From NCBI GenBank assembly GCA_963819685.1, contig CAWFXI010000005.1, forward strand, positions 1-64,000: a stretch of DNA of 64,000 bases, in the 5' to 3' direction. Under the pieces are notes generated by a model. It saw only the letters and a list, made by a program, of their open reading frames with translations. It ran no database searches and was not told the origin of the DNA. Origin of the DNA: CAIUGU01 sp963819685. GTDB lineage: Bacteria > Pseudomonadota > Gammaproteobacteria > Steroidobacterales > Steroidobacteraceae. Shown here piece by piece: positions 1 through 7,632 of this stretch. Positions within the stretch are counted from its first letter, which is position 1. The number at the start of each line of letters is the position of its first letter. Both the position numbers and the translations under genes were made by a program.

Positions 1-1
1 G

Positions 2-499
2 CGAGCGGAGCGTGGCAGCCAATGCCGATCGCTAGACCTCGCGTTGCTCTACACCACGCGGGGAGACGTTCACCTTTCGCTCGCTTACGACATGATCACC
101 ACTGTTGTGTATGCCGGCTATCAGCACAATCCTCCCGGCATCAGCTTCATGGGTAAGAAGACCTGGTTTCCTGGCTGGAATCTCAGCAATTTCATTGCCG
201 CTACGCTCGGAATCCCACAGAAGGCACAAGTCGAAATCGTCGAAGCGATCAGTGATGCCGTTTCCGACGTGGCGCCGGGAGCCAGAGAGGCGATGGTTCA
301 CTACGCCGACTTCAACGATATCGGCAAGCGAATGCTGGTCGCATGGAACGAAGGGGTAACAGGCTTGCGCGAGAAACGAATCTACAGTCTTTCGGATTGG
401 ACGCCGAGCACTGCGGTCGAGGGCTTCTCAGGTACGCTGAAGCTCAGGAATGAAAAGGCCGTCATTGGCCGCTCGGAGGGGCTCGGAAAGCGTCGATGA
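2..499 (+). CDS. HipA-family kinase, C-terminal part (truncated by window edge)
   Basis: The frame is open from base 2 to a stop at 499, so the gene begins outside the window and 165 C-terminal residues are visible. The segment LSLAYDMITTVVY followed by a PPGISFMGKK-like stretch resembles the end of the HipA C-terminal kinase domain (L-x-PAYD followed by small hydrophobics), the toxin half of hipBA toxin-antitoxin modules. HipA proteins phosphorylate glutamyl-tRNA synthetase or related targets. The catalytic core and any hipB partner are not visible, so activity cannot be judged. It lies immediately upstream of IS remnants, in a region that looks rearranged. Family assignment is by motif recognition only. 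Confidence 0.6.
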   Translation, partial: RAERGSQCRSLDLALLYTTRGDVHLSLAYDMITTVVYAGYQHNPPGISFMGKKTWFPGWNLSNFIAATLGIPQKAQVEIVEAISDAVSDVAPGAREAMVHYADFNDIGKRMLVAWNEGVTGLREKRIYSLSDWTPSTAVEGFSGTLKLRNEKAVIGRSEGLGKRR

Positions 500-635
500 G
501 TGTTTTGCCTTGCGCAGACGGTTTGTCTCACCCCGCCGCGCTACCATCATTTTCGGGTGGCCCGAGGTAATCCCCCCTAAAAACAGCTGAGGTCAGAAGT
601 CGAATTTTCTCGTAATGGAACCCGAGGAGATTCCA

Positions 636-902
636 GTGAAAAAATCGAAGTTCAAGGACAGCCAGATCATTGGCTACCTCAAGTGGGCGGAGGCCGGGGA
701 GCCGGTTCCGTCGTTGTGCCGGGAGGCCGGCATCAGCTCAGCCACGTTATGCAAGTGGCGCTCCAAGTACGGCGGCATGGACGTATCCATGATGGCGCGC
801 GTCAAGGAGCTGGAGGGGGAGAGCCGGCGCCTGAAGAAGATGTACGCCGAGTCCCAGATGGACTCGGCGATCCTGAAGGAAGCCCTCGCAAAAAAATGGT
901 GA
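636..902 (+). CDS. IS3-family transposase OrfA
   Basis: An 88-residue helix-turn-helix protein that would bind the IS ends. It shows the typical IS3 OrfA pattern: KKSKF-SQII start, an LCREAGIS-TLCKWRSKYGG HTH (about residues 27-47) and a leucine-zipper-like stretch ending in ALAKKW. GTG at 636 is chosen because GAGGAG lies seven bases upstream; the in-frame ATG at 615 would add a non-family leader. It ends within a few bases of an A7 heptamer that would shift ribosomes into orfB. OrfB is truncated, so OrfA is an orphan. Confidence 0.85.
   Translation: MKKSKFKDSQIIGYLKWAEAGEPVPSLCREAGISSATLCKWRSKYGGMDVSMMARVKELEGESRRLKKMYAESQMDSAILKEALAKKW
890..896 (+). other. Probable -1 programmed frameshift site (A7)
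   Basis: The heptamer A AAA AAA sits in exactly the X-XXY-YYZ phase of orfA, two codons before its TGA at 900-902. The -1 frame continues directly into OrfB sequence. IS3-family elements make the OrfAB transposase by -1 frameshifting at such sites. Here it is only a relic, because orfB is cut off. Confidence 0.7.
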
Positions 903-1083
903 GGCCATCTCAGCGGCGTGAGATGGCCACCTGGGCAGTGAAGAGCAAGGGACGCAGCATCGGCCAGGCCTGCCGGCTCTTCGGGGTCAGCCAGACCTGC
1001 TACCGCTACCAGCCGAAGTTGTCGGGCGAGAATGAGCGGATCGCCGACTGGCTGGTGCGCCTGACGCACAACCAGCGCAACTG
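896..1083 (+). pseudogene. IS3-family transposase OrfB, N-terminal remnant
   Basis: In the -1 frame relative to orfA the sequence reads MVRPSQRREM, then GRSIGQACRLFGVSQTCYRY, then ending LTHNQRN. This is the N-terminal HTH region of IS3-type OrfB. Family members continue for about 200 more residues with the DDE catalytic core. Here the match stops at about 1083 at the junction with an IS6 fragment. It has no catalytic residues and is non-functional. Confidence 0.8.
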
Positions 1084-1246
1084 TTCCACCAGAGCCTCAC
1101 GGTCTCATGGCAGATGTCGATGCCGCGCTCATGCAGCAGGTCCTCGACGTTGCGCAGGGACAGGGGTATTTCACGTACATCATCACCACGAGACGGGTCA
1201 CCTTGGGCGTGCTGTCGAAGTAGCGGAACGGGCTTTCAGCGGTCAT
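1083..1246 (-). pseudogene. IS6-family transposase, N-terminal fragment
   Basis: On the minus strand, an ATG at 1246 starts MTAESPFRYFDSTPKVTRLV, followed by MMYVKYP and, after a one-base shift at a C-run, LSLRNVEDLLHERGID and CHETVRLWW. This matches the N-terminus of IS6-family transposases (FRYFK-SP-IIRLAV, YPLSLRNVEDLL-ERGID). Only about 54 residues remain and the DDE domain is absent. The start of this fragment abuts a fecR 3' fragment. The same junction recurs at 7266-7328, so the cassette was duplicated after the IS6 insertion. Confidence 0.8.
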
Positions 1247-1249
1247 AGC

Positions 1250-1487
1250 CCGAGCTTCAGATGCGGTCAGCACCGTGGCAAGCGGTTTGGGCTGACAGAG
1301 CCTGCGCGACGTATCGCCGGCGGGCGACATCATCCTCGAACCAAAAAAGCGGGCGCTGAAACCTGCGTTGACGCAGAATCTCGAAGCCGTGAACTACCGG
1401 CCTGAGGATACTGCCGGTCCTTGCGTTAGACGATTCAGGGGGCGCTCGTCCTCTGCAGAAAAAGACTTTGGGGAGGGGACGTTATGA
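1250..1487 (+). pseudogene. fecR 3'-end remnant and downstream leader, copy 1
   Basis: The frame containing VSPAGDIILEPKKRALKP (1306 onward) matches the C-terminus of the intact FecR encoded at 2703-3788 (VSPTGDIILEL, then QNLESVN). A TGA interrupts the frame at about 1299-1301 and the upstream FecR portion is missing. DNA similarity continues past the FecR end into the leader: the segment from the GAGGATAC motif through the CGATTCAG motif resembles the intact fecR-receptor junction at 3786-3840. The fragment runs to the ATG of the heme-binding-like gene at 1484. Confidence 0.65.
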
Positions 1488-1999
1488 CCACCGAGAACAC
1501 CATTGCGCGTGCGGCTAAAGGGGTCCTTTGCGGACTCGCTGCTGCCTTTGTCTTTACCTGGATTCCCACGCGTGTGCTGGCGCAGTCGCCGACGGAACAC
1601 ATGCCATATGGACCGCCGATAACCCTTGAACAGGCCCGCGTCGTGGCTGCTGCCGCTGACACGGCCGCCAAGCGGCTGGGCCTTTCTACTCCCTCTTTCG
1701 CCGTGGTCGAACCCACTGGTGAGCTGGTCTATCTGCAGAAGGCTACCAACTCCGCCTATTTCACCAATGATTGGATAGTCGATAAGGCGCGGATAGCCGC
1801 TCGCTACCGACAGCCGACTTCCATCTTCTGGGAGCTACTCAAGAAGGGCGATCTTACTGTTACCATCTTTCCGGGGATCACGGGCTCCGGGCCGGGCGGA
1901 TATCCGATTGTCTTGGGGGGGCAAATCATCGGCGCCTTTGGAATCACGAGCCCCAAAAACGATGAGATTGCCGCGGAGGCTCTCGCCGCACTGAAGTAG
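1484..1999 (+). CDS. Exported HbpS/GlcG-family (heme-binding-like) protein, copy 1
   Basis: A 171-residue protein with an N-terminal hydrophobic signal segment (about residues 13-34). It continues with the GlcG/HbpS fold pattern: LEQARVVAAAADTAAKRLGL, FAVVEPTGELVYLQKATN, KARIAARYRQPTS, then GGYPIVLGGQIIGAFGIT. HbpS members bind heme or act as redox-responsive extracellular partners of sensors; no specific ligand can be read here. A GGGGAGG stands before the ATG. A paralogue at 10139-10654 differs at only 10 of 171 residues. The location next to a FecIRA-type set suggests an accessory role in uptake at the cell envelope, which is inference. Confidence 0.8.
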   Translation: MTTENTIARAAKGVLCGLAAAFVFTWIPTRVLAQSPTEHMPYGPPITLEQARVVAAAADTAAKRLGLSTPSFAVVEPTGELVYLQKATNSAYFTNDWIVDKARIAARYRQPTSIFWELLKKGDLTVTIFPGITGSGPGGYPIVLGGQIIGAFGITSPKNDEIAAEALAALK

Positions 2000-2157
2000 G
2001 CGGCGCGACTACTTTAAGGAGCAGCTGCTGTTTTGGGTAATTCTGGCTACATCTGTGGCTGCGGGCTGTTCCTTCGGCGCCGATTTGGGCGCACCTGCGC
2101 TCCTCGACCGCTGCCGGCGGGGCTCAATGCAACATTGCCGCAGGTGCAAGCGAGCCA

Positions 2158-2706
2158 ATGATTATCGACGTGCGAATGGAAGAATCGAACGGGCCTTTCG
2201 AGCGGCTCAGCCGGCGCTATAGAGCGCCCTTGCTTGCATTCTTCTCTCGGCGGATAAGAGATTCGTCGGAAGTTGAAGATCTTGTTCAGGAGGTGCTGCT
2301 GAAAGTCTTGCGTCAGACCAAAGATGGTAAGCGTGACCTCACGGACGGGTACATCTTCACTGCCGCGGCCAACCTGCTGCGAGATCGTGCGCGGCGGCGG
2401 AGGTCCGGCGCCGCCGATCTGCATTTCTCCTTGGAGGCGGCTGTTGAGGACGAGAGCGTTGGATGTGCGGACGAATGGACTGAGAGCATCACGCCGGAGA
2501 GTGTCCTGCTTGCAAGAGAAGCCCTGTCGGTCGTCGTACAGGCGCTGCAGGAACTCAGTCCGCAAACGCGGGATGTGTTCCTGCTCTTCAGATTGGAAGG
2601 GCTGAAGCAGCGCCACATCGCAAATATCTACGGTGTCTCGGTAAGTGCGATCGAGAAGCACATTTGCAAAGCATTAAGGCACATCAGTGAGCGTGCGGCC
2701 AGATGA
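2158..2706 (+). CDS. ECF sigma factor, FecI type
   Basis: 182 residues. Region 2 is at about 25-60 (LLAFFSRRIRDSSEVEDLVQ, EVLLKVLRQ) and region 4 at about 125-175 (ALQELSPQTRDVFLLFRLEG, LKQRHIANIYGVSVSAIEKH). It would direct RNA polymerase to the promoter of the downstream receptor. Its stop overlaps the ATG of the FecR-like anti-sigma gene by four bases, so the pair is translationally coupled. The order sigma, FecR, STN-bearing receptor is the classic surface-signalling arrangement. No Fur-like box was recognised upstream. The inducing ligand is unknown. Confidence 0.9.
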   Translation: MIIDVRMEESNGPFERLSRRYRAPLLAFFSRRIRDSSEVEDLVQEVLLKVLRQTKDGKRDLTDGYIFTAAANLLRDRARRRRSGAADLHFSLEAAVEDESVGCADEWTESITPESVLLAREALSVVVQALQELSPQTRDVFLLFRLEGLKQRHIANIYGVSVSAIEKHICKALRHISERAAR

Positions 2707-3788
2707 ACGAATTCATGGAAGGATCAATATACAGCGACAATCCGTTTGAAGCGGCTGCAGCCTGGCGTGTTCGGCGAGCCGACGGCCGGATGACGGCAGC
2801 GGATGAGGCGGCGTTCCTGCGTTGGCTCGACGAAGACGCCGTGCACGCGATGACGTATGCGCAAGTCCAGCGAGAGTGGGCCCTGGTCGCGGCCGTCGGC
2901 AGTGAGCCTGAGTTGCTGGCGATGCGGCGCGAAGCGCTTGACCGGGCGGAGAAGGCCGCACGGAAGCAGTCGTCGGCGCCAAAGACGAGAGTCTGGATGC
3001 CCGTGGCTGCTGCGATCGCAGCGGTGGTTTTCATCAGCTATTTCGGCGTGTTCCGCAATCTGGTGCAGGCGCAGAGGCTGGTCACCGAAGCGGGAGAGCG
3101 CCGGATCGTGACGTTGCAGGACGGCACGAGGATCTCCCTGGACGAGCGCACACACGTGACGGTTCGATTCTCGCGCGGGGCCCGACAGGTGTCGCTCGAC
3201 GATGGGCAGGCCGAGTTCCAGGTGGCGAAGGATCAGTCCAGGCCATTCTCCGTCCAATTCCGACGCTACACGGTGGTTGCGACCGGCACCGTCTTTTCGG
3301 TCGACGTGGGGATGAGCTCAGCGGCAGTGACCCTCGTGGAAGGGCATGTGGTGGTGACGGGCGACCAAGCCCAGCGGAGCGGGACCGCCAAGGCCATCCC
3401 GCTTACAGTGGATCTCGATCCCGGCGAGCAACTGACGATCGGTCCGCGAGAAGAGGTTTCCGTCCGCTCTGGCGTCGACCCAGACAAAGCAAACGCATGG
3501 AAGTCGGGCAAGCTGATCTTCGATCGGCAGCCTCTGCAACTCGCCATCGAGAGGGTGAATCGCTATTCGGGTCCCCAGATCACAACTGCCGGTCCAATCA
3601 CCCGCGGCGTGATCATCAGCGGCGTGTTCGACGCCGGCGACGCCGCGGCCTTTGCAGAAGCGGTCACGGCCCAGCTGAATATCGTGCGCAGCGTGTCGCC
3701 GACGGGGGACATCATTCTTGAACTAAACAATCAGGTGCGGAAACCTTCCGCCACCCAGAACCTTGAGTCCGTGAACGGAGGGAGCTGA
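2703..3788 (+). CDS. FecR-family anti-sigma/signal transducer
   Basis: 361 residues. An N-terminal cytoplasmic DUF4880-type domain (about 14-60; AAAWRVRRADGRMTAADEAA, FLRWL) would hold the sigma factor. One membrane segment lies at about 97-117, followed by a periplasmic FecR domain (RIVTLQDGTRISLDERTHVT, VATGTVFSVDV, VTLVEGHVVV) and a C-terminal receptor-contact domain. The inner-membrane protein relays ligand occupancy from the receptor STN domain to the sigma factor. Its 3' end exists as two further truncated copies, at 1250-1487 and 7329-7566. Confidence 0.92.
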   Translation: MNEFMEGSIYSDNPFEAAAAWRVRRADGRMTAADEAAFLRWLDEDAVHAMTYAQVQREWALVAAVGSEPELLAMRREALDRAEKAARKQSSAPKTRVWMPVAAAIAAVVFISYFGVFRNLVQAQRLVTEAGERRIVTLQDGTRISLDERTHVTVRFSRGARQVSLDDGQAEFQVAKDQSRPFSVQFRRYTVVATGTVFSVDVGMSSAAVTLVEGHVVVTGDQAQRSGTAKAIPLTVDLDPGEQLTIGPREEVSVRSGVDPDKANAWKSGKLIFDRQPLQLAIERVNRYSGPQITTAGPITRGVIISGVFDAGDAAAFAEAVTAQLNIVRSVSPTGDIILELNNQVRKPSATQNLESVNGGS

Positions 3789-3860
3789 GGATACCGCTGA
3801 TCCCTGCGGTTAGACAGTTCAGACGGCGATCGTCGCTCAAAAAATAAAGAACGGGGGAAT

Positions 3861-6800
3861 ATGATTATCGAGCGTGGATTTGGGCGTGCGTGTCTGCTGT
3901 CGGGAGCGGCTCTGGCCGCCATGATCTTTGCCTGCGCCACGGTGGCGGCTCAAGAGCCACAGCGTTTCGATATCCCGGCTCAGGAACTCGCCGGCGCTTT
4001 GGAGCGCTATGCCCTCGTCGCCAATCAGCAGATACTGTACTCCGACGCGGTTGGCGCTAAGGCCCACAGTCAAGCGCTGTCGGGGCAGTACACGTCGTCC
4101 GAGGCTCTTGAGCGGCTCCTTGAGGGCACGCCCTTCACGGTGCAGCGGCTGTCGCCCGGTGTGCTCCGCGTCCAGCGGAATTCGGAAGCCCCTTCGCTCA
4201 CGAAGATCGCCGCTAGTAGCGCCGCCGCCCAGGGCGCGGGCGTTTCCACGCCGCCGCCGGCTTCGTTATCGGCGGCCACTTCCGCCTCGGCGCAGGCCGA
4301 CGCCGGCGGGTCCGGCCAGCTTCAGGAAATCGTGGTCACCGCAACCGCGTCTCGTGTGGAGCGCGAAGGCTTCTCCGCCCCGACGCCAACCACCGTCATC
4401 GGGGTTGAGCAGCTTCACGCCAGGGCGGCGGTGAACGTCGCCGACGTGATCAATGAGTTGCCGGCGTTCCGCCCGACCCATACGCCCCAGATGGCCCCGG
4501 CCGGCGGCGAATTCGGTGCCAACAATCTCGACCTGCGGGGCCTCAACATTCCCGGGACCGGAGGCCCGGCCTCCCCGCGCACCCTGGTTCTGGTCAATGG
4601 CCGACGCCACGTCGCCCAGGACATGTCGGGCCAGGTCGACATCAACATGATCCCGTCGAGCCTGGTCGAGCGGATCGAGGTCGTCACCGGCGGCGCCTCG
4701 GCCTCCTGGGGCTCCGACGCGGTCGCCGGTGTGGTCAACATGATCCTGAAGAAAAGGCTGCAGGGGGTGCAGACAAACATCTCCTACGGCGCCAGCGACA
4801 AGGGGGACGGCGACAGCTACAACGGCTCGCTCGGCGCCGGCACGGCGATCGCCGACGGCCGCGGTCACCTCATGATCGGCGGCGAATACGACAAGTCGGA
4901 CGGCCTGCCCTTCGCACAGAATGCGCGCGACTGGAGCGCGGCGTCCTGGGGTGTCATGACTCTGTTTCCCATGCCCTTCCGGCCGCCGGGCCAAGAGGGC
5001 CTACCGGCCAATATCATCCTCCCGAACGTCGGGTTTACGGGTACGTCCGCGGGGGGCTACATCGCCGCCTTCCCCTTCGCGAATAATGGTCCCTTGGGCG
5101 GCCTCACCTTCCTGCCGGGCGGCGGCACGACCCCGCTCCCCGTCGGCAGCGTCACGTCCTTCCCGCTCACGAATGACGGCGCCGGCATTCCCCCAGGCTC
5201 GGACATGCACTTGATAAACCCGCTGGAGCGCAAGTCGCTGTTCGCGCGGGCTGAGTTCGACATCACCTCGCGCATCAACGCATACGTCGAATTGAGCGCC
5301 GCCGAAACCAGCCAAAAGGCGCGCACCGCCGGTCACCTGGGCCTCCAGAGCACTCAAACCATCCAGATCGACAACGCCTTCCTGCCGGCGGCGGTAGAGG
5401 CGCAGATGGCGGCGGCGGGCCTGACCAGTTTCACGCTCAATCGCTATGACACCGAGATCGGCCGTTACAAGCAGCACAACGAGCGTACCACTCGGCGGGG
5501 GGTATTCGGGCTCGACGGCGACCTCGGCGGCGGCTGGACATGGGACGCCTACTATCAGTACGGCTACAATCGAAGCTACAGCCAGATCTTCGACCAAATA
5601 ACCGAGGCCAACTACGCTTCGGCCATCGACTCCGTAGTGGGCCCAAACGGAACCATCGTCTGCCGCGCCCAGCTCCCGGGCTCCACCCCGGGATGCGTGC
5701 CCTACAACCCGTTCGGCGTTGGCGCGCCGTCGGCGGCCGCTCTGGCGTACGTGGGCCAAGACCCCTGGAACGTCACCTATAACCATGAGCAGGTGGTCGC
5801 AGCCAACATCAACGGCGAGCCCTTCTCGATCTGGGCGGGGCCGGTCTCGCTCGCGGGCGGCGTCGAGTGGCGCAAGGAAACCGCCAAGGTCACGTCTGAC
5901 CCCTATTCGAACGCCCAGCAGTTCGAGTTCGGCAATCAGGTGCCGGTTCCTTCTATCCCCGTCGCTTATAATTTCAATGGTCAGCAGTTCACCCCTCCGG
6001 GGTCGCCCTATTACCAGGAGATCCCGGGCGACGTCGGATATAACGTGAAGGAATTCTACGCTGAAACGGTGGTGCCGCTGGCCAAGGACTCGGGCTTCAT
6101 TCACTCCCTTGACCTGAACGCCGCGGCCCGCCGCACCGACTACAGCCTGTCCGGGGCGGTCACGACCTGGAAGTTGGGGGCCACCTTCGAAGACAGCAGT
6201 CGTCAGTTCCGACTGCGGGCCACCCAGTCGCGGGACATCCGTGCGCCCAACCTGTCGGAGACCTTCGGGACGGCTTCGTCGTCGATCGGCTTCGTCGCCG
6301 ACACGGTCCAGGGCACCGGTGTGGGGGTGGTCCAAGTCCTCACCAGCGGCAACCCGAACCTGGAACCGGAAGTCGCCGACACCTACACCTTCGGCGGGTC
6401 GATCTCCCCACAATTCATTCCGGGATTACGGGTCTCGGCGGACTATTTCAACATCGATATCGCGGGGGTGATCGGCTCTCTCCCCCCGCAGAGCCTCGTC
6501 GATCGTTGCGCTGCGGGCGCCGCCGAATTCTGCTCCCTGATAACCCGGAACGCGGCTGGCAGGATGACCGCCATCCAGAGCGATTGGCTGAACCTGAACC
6601 GGCTCCAGACCAGCGGAATCGACTTCGAGGCCGACTACCGGGTGCCGCTCGACAAGCTGAACGTGCCGGGGGACTTCAATATCCGCGGCCTGGTCACCTA
6701 TACGGAGCACCTGACCACCACCGATACCGCTGGCCCCGTCGATCGGGCCGGGCAGGCCATGCCGAAAATGGTGTACAGCCTCGCTTTCAACTACGGGCTC

Positions 6801-7124
6801 GGCCGGTTCAGCACCAACCTGACGGCCCGGATTCTGGGCGAGGCGATCATCGACGTTACCAAGGTCGGGCCGGAAGATCCGGGCTACAGCCCGAGCCTGC
6901 CCAATAGCATCAGCTCGAACCGCAACCCGGCGGTGCTCTATCTGAACCTGGGAGCTCAATACACCACCGTCGACAAGGGCGACAGCAAGCTGGTGCTGTA
7001 CGGCGTGATCAACAACCTGACCGACGAGGAGCCGCCCGGATACGCAGGAACGATCATCTCTAACAATTACCTGTACGACGTGATGGGCCGGTTCATTCGG
7101 GTTGGCTTACGGTTCAACTACTAG
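3861..7124 (+). CDS. TonB-dependent outer-membrane receptor with STN signalling domain
   Basis: 1087 residues. Signal peptide about 1-30. STN domain about 35-105 (FDIPAQELAGALERYALVAN, GQYTSSEALERLLEGTPFTV). An Ala/Pro/Ser-rich linker lies at 106-152, a TonB-box-like EIVVTAT at 156-162, then the plug (NELPAFRPTH, GASASWGSDAVAGVVNMILK) and a long barrel ending in RFNY with the terminal aromatic. The STN domain identifies a FecA-type transducer that signals through FecR and the ECF sigma just upstream. The substrate is not deducible; the plug resembles the large receptors of complex-substrate degraders as much as siderophore receptors. A strong hairpin terminator follows. Confidence 0.93.
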   Translation: MIIERGFGRACLLSGAALAAMIFACATVAAQEPQRFDIPAQELAGALERYALVANQQILYSDAVGAKAHSQALSGQYTSSEALERLLEGTPFTVQRLSPGVLRVQRNSEAPSLTKIAASSAAAQGAGVSTPPPASLSAATSASAQADAGGSGQLQEIVVTATASRVEREGFSAPTPTTVIGVEQLHARAAVNVADVINELPAFRPTHTPQMAPAGGEFGANNLDLRGLNIPGTGGPASPRTLVLVNGRRHVAQDMSGQVDINMIPSSLVERIEVVTGGASASWGSDAVAGVVNMILKKRLQGVQTNISYGASDKGDGDSYNGSLGAGTAIADGRGHLMIGGEYDKSDGLPFAQNARDWSAASWGVMTLFPMPFRPPGQEGLPANIILPNVGFTGTSAGGYIAAFPFANNGPLGGLTFLPGGGTTPLPVGSVTSFPLTNDGAGIPPGSDMHLINPLERKSLFARAEFDITSRINAYVELSAAETSQKARTAGHLGLQSTQTIQIDNAFLPAAVEAQMAAAGLTSFTLNRYDTEIGRYKQHNERTTRRGVFGLDGDLGGGWTWDAYYQYGYNRSYSQIFDQITEANYASAIDSVVGPNGTIVCRAQLPGSTPGCVPYNPFGVGAPSAAALAYVGQDPWNVTYNHEQVVAANINGEPFSIWAGPVSLAGGVEWRKETAKVTSDPYSNAQQFEFGNQVPVPSIPVAYNFNGQQFTPPGSPYYQEIPGDVGYNVKEFYAETVVPLAKDSGFIHSLDLNAAARRTDYSLSGAVTTWKLGATFEDSSRQFRLRATQSRDIRAPNLSETFGTASSSIGFVADTVQGTGVGVVQVLTSGNPNLEPEVADTYTFGGSISPQFIPGLRVSADYFNIDIAGVIGSLPPQSLVDRCAAGAAEFCSLITRNAAGRMTAIQSDWLNLNRLQTSGIDFEADYRVPLDKLNVPGDFNIRGLVTYTEHLTTTDTAGPVDRAGQAMPKMVYSLAFNYGLGRFSTNLTARILGEAIIDVTKVGPEDPGYSPSLPNSISSNRNPAVLYLNLGAQYTTVDKGDSKLVLYGVINNLTDEEPPGYAGTIISNNYLYDVMGRFIRVGLRFNY

Positions 7125-7138
7125 AGTCATCGCCAGGC

Positions 7139-7174
7139 GCGGGGGCGGTACGCGGGGAGCTTGTCCGCCCCCGC
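7139..7174 (+). terminator. Hairpin terminator after the STN receptor gene
   Basis: GCGGGGGCGG at 7139-7148 pairs perfectly with CCGCCCCCGC at 7165-7174 (10 bp), followed by GGGACTTTTCG. The right arm and the bases after it recur at 10669 onward without the left arm, showing where the copied segment begins. Confidence 0.7.
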
Positions 7175-7262
7175 GGGACTTTTCGAATGAAATTTGCTGA
7201 GGATAGGGTGCTTTACGAAAAAGCTTTGCACTGGTCTGATCGCAGCGGCTCTTCTGGCATCG
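7164..7262 (+). pseudogene. DUF6152 gene 5' remnant with its upstream region
   Basis: This segment aligns by eye with 10669-10755, the upstream region and first codons of the intact DUF6152 gene. The remnant reads FTKKLCTGLIAAALLA against MRKFFTGLIAAAVVV in the intact gene. The ATG is lost, and the match stops before the conserved HHSF motif at the junction with the IS6 fragment. It is a truncated duplicate. Confidence 0.65.
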
Positions 7263-7265
7263 TAT

Positions 7266-7328
7266 CACCACGAGACGGATCACCTCGGGCGAGCAATCGA
7301 AGTAGCGGAACGGGCTTTCAGCGGTCAT
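7266..7328 (-). pseudogene. IS6-family transposase N-terminal fragment, copy 2
   Basis: The minus-strand ATG at 7328 opens MTAESPFRYFDCSPEVIRLV V, the same transposase start as at 1246. Similarity ends after about 22 residues, where the DUF6152 remnant begins. Downstream (rightward) it is joined to the same fecR 3' fragment as copy 1, at the same junction. Confidence 0.7.
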
Positions 7329-7566
7329 AGCCCGAACTTCAGATGCGGTCAGCACCGTGGCAAGCGGTTTGGGCTTACAGAGCCTGCGCGACGTATCGCC
7401 GGCGGGCGACATCATCCTCGAACCACAAAAGCGGGCGCTGAAACCTGCCTCGACGCAGTATCTCGAGGCCGTGAACCAACGGCCTGAGGATACTGCCGGT
7501 CCTTGCGTTATACGATTCGGGGGGCGCTCGTCCCCCGCAGAACAAAAACTTTGGGGAGGGGACGTT
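7329..7566 (+). pseudogene. fecR 3'-end remnant and leader, copy 2
   Basis: It contains VSPAGDIILEPQKRALKPAS and a QYLEAVN ending, homologous to the C-terminus of the intact FecR. The TGA of copy 1 is a TTA codon here, so the frame stays open and runs through the leader into the following receptor gene. It is probably not translated as a fusion, because a ribosome-binding site and ATG follow at 7567 and again at 7633. Confidence 0.65.
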
Positions 7567-7632
7567 ATGACCACCGAGAACACCATTGCGCGTGCGGCTA
7601 AACACAACGCCAAGCAAAGCAGGGGGTCTTCT

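Larger units (their letters stand above)
568..1083 (+). mobile_element. IS3-family insertion sequence remnant
   Basis: This holds a complete orfA, a slippery A7 heptamer and only the first 60 or so codons of orfB. OrfB coding ends at about 1083, where an IS6-family fragment starts on the opposite strand. The left limit is approximate; the C-run and A-run at about 570-585 look like a possible terminal repeat. No right end is seen. The element is therefore truncated and could not move on its own. Confidence 0.75.

Noticed and set aside
5001..6413. A 470-codon open frame on the minus strand
   Set aside because: It lies wholly within the STN receptor gene and has no recognisable domain; long antisense frames are expected in GC-rich coding DNA.
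7357..7632. An in-frame extension of the second TonB receptor through the fecR remnant
   Set aside because: It would place FecR C-terminal sequence before the signal peptide; ATG 7633 (or 7567) has a good ribosome-binding site.
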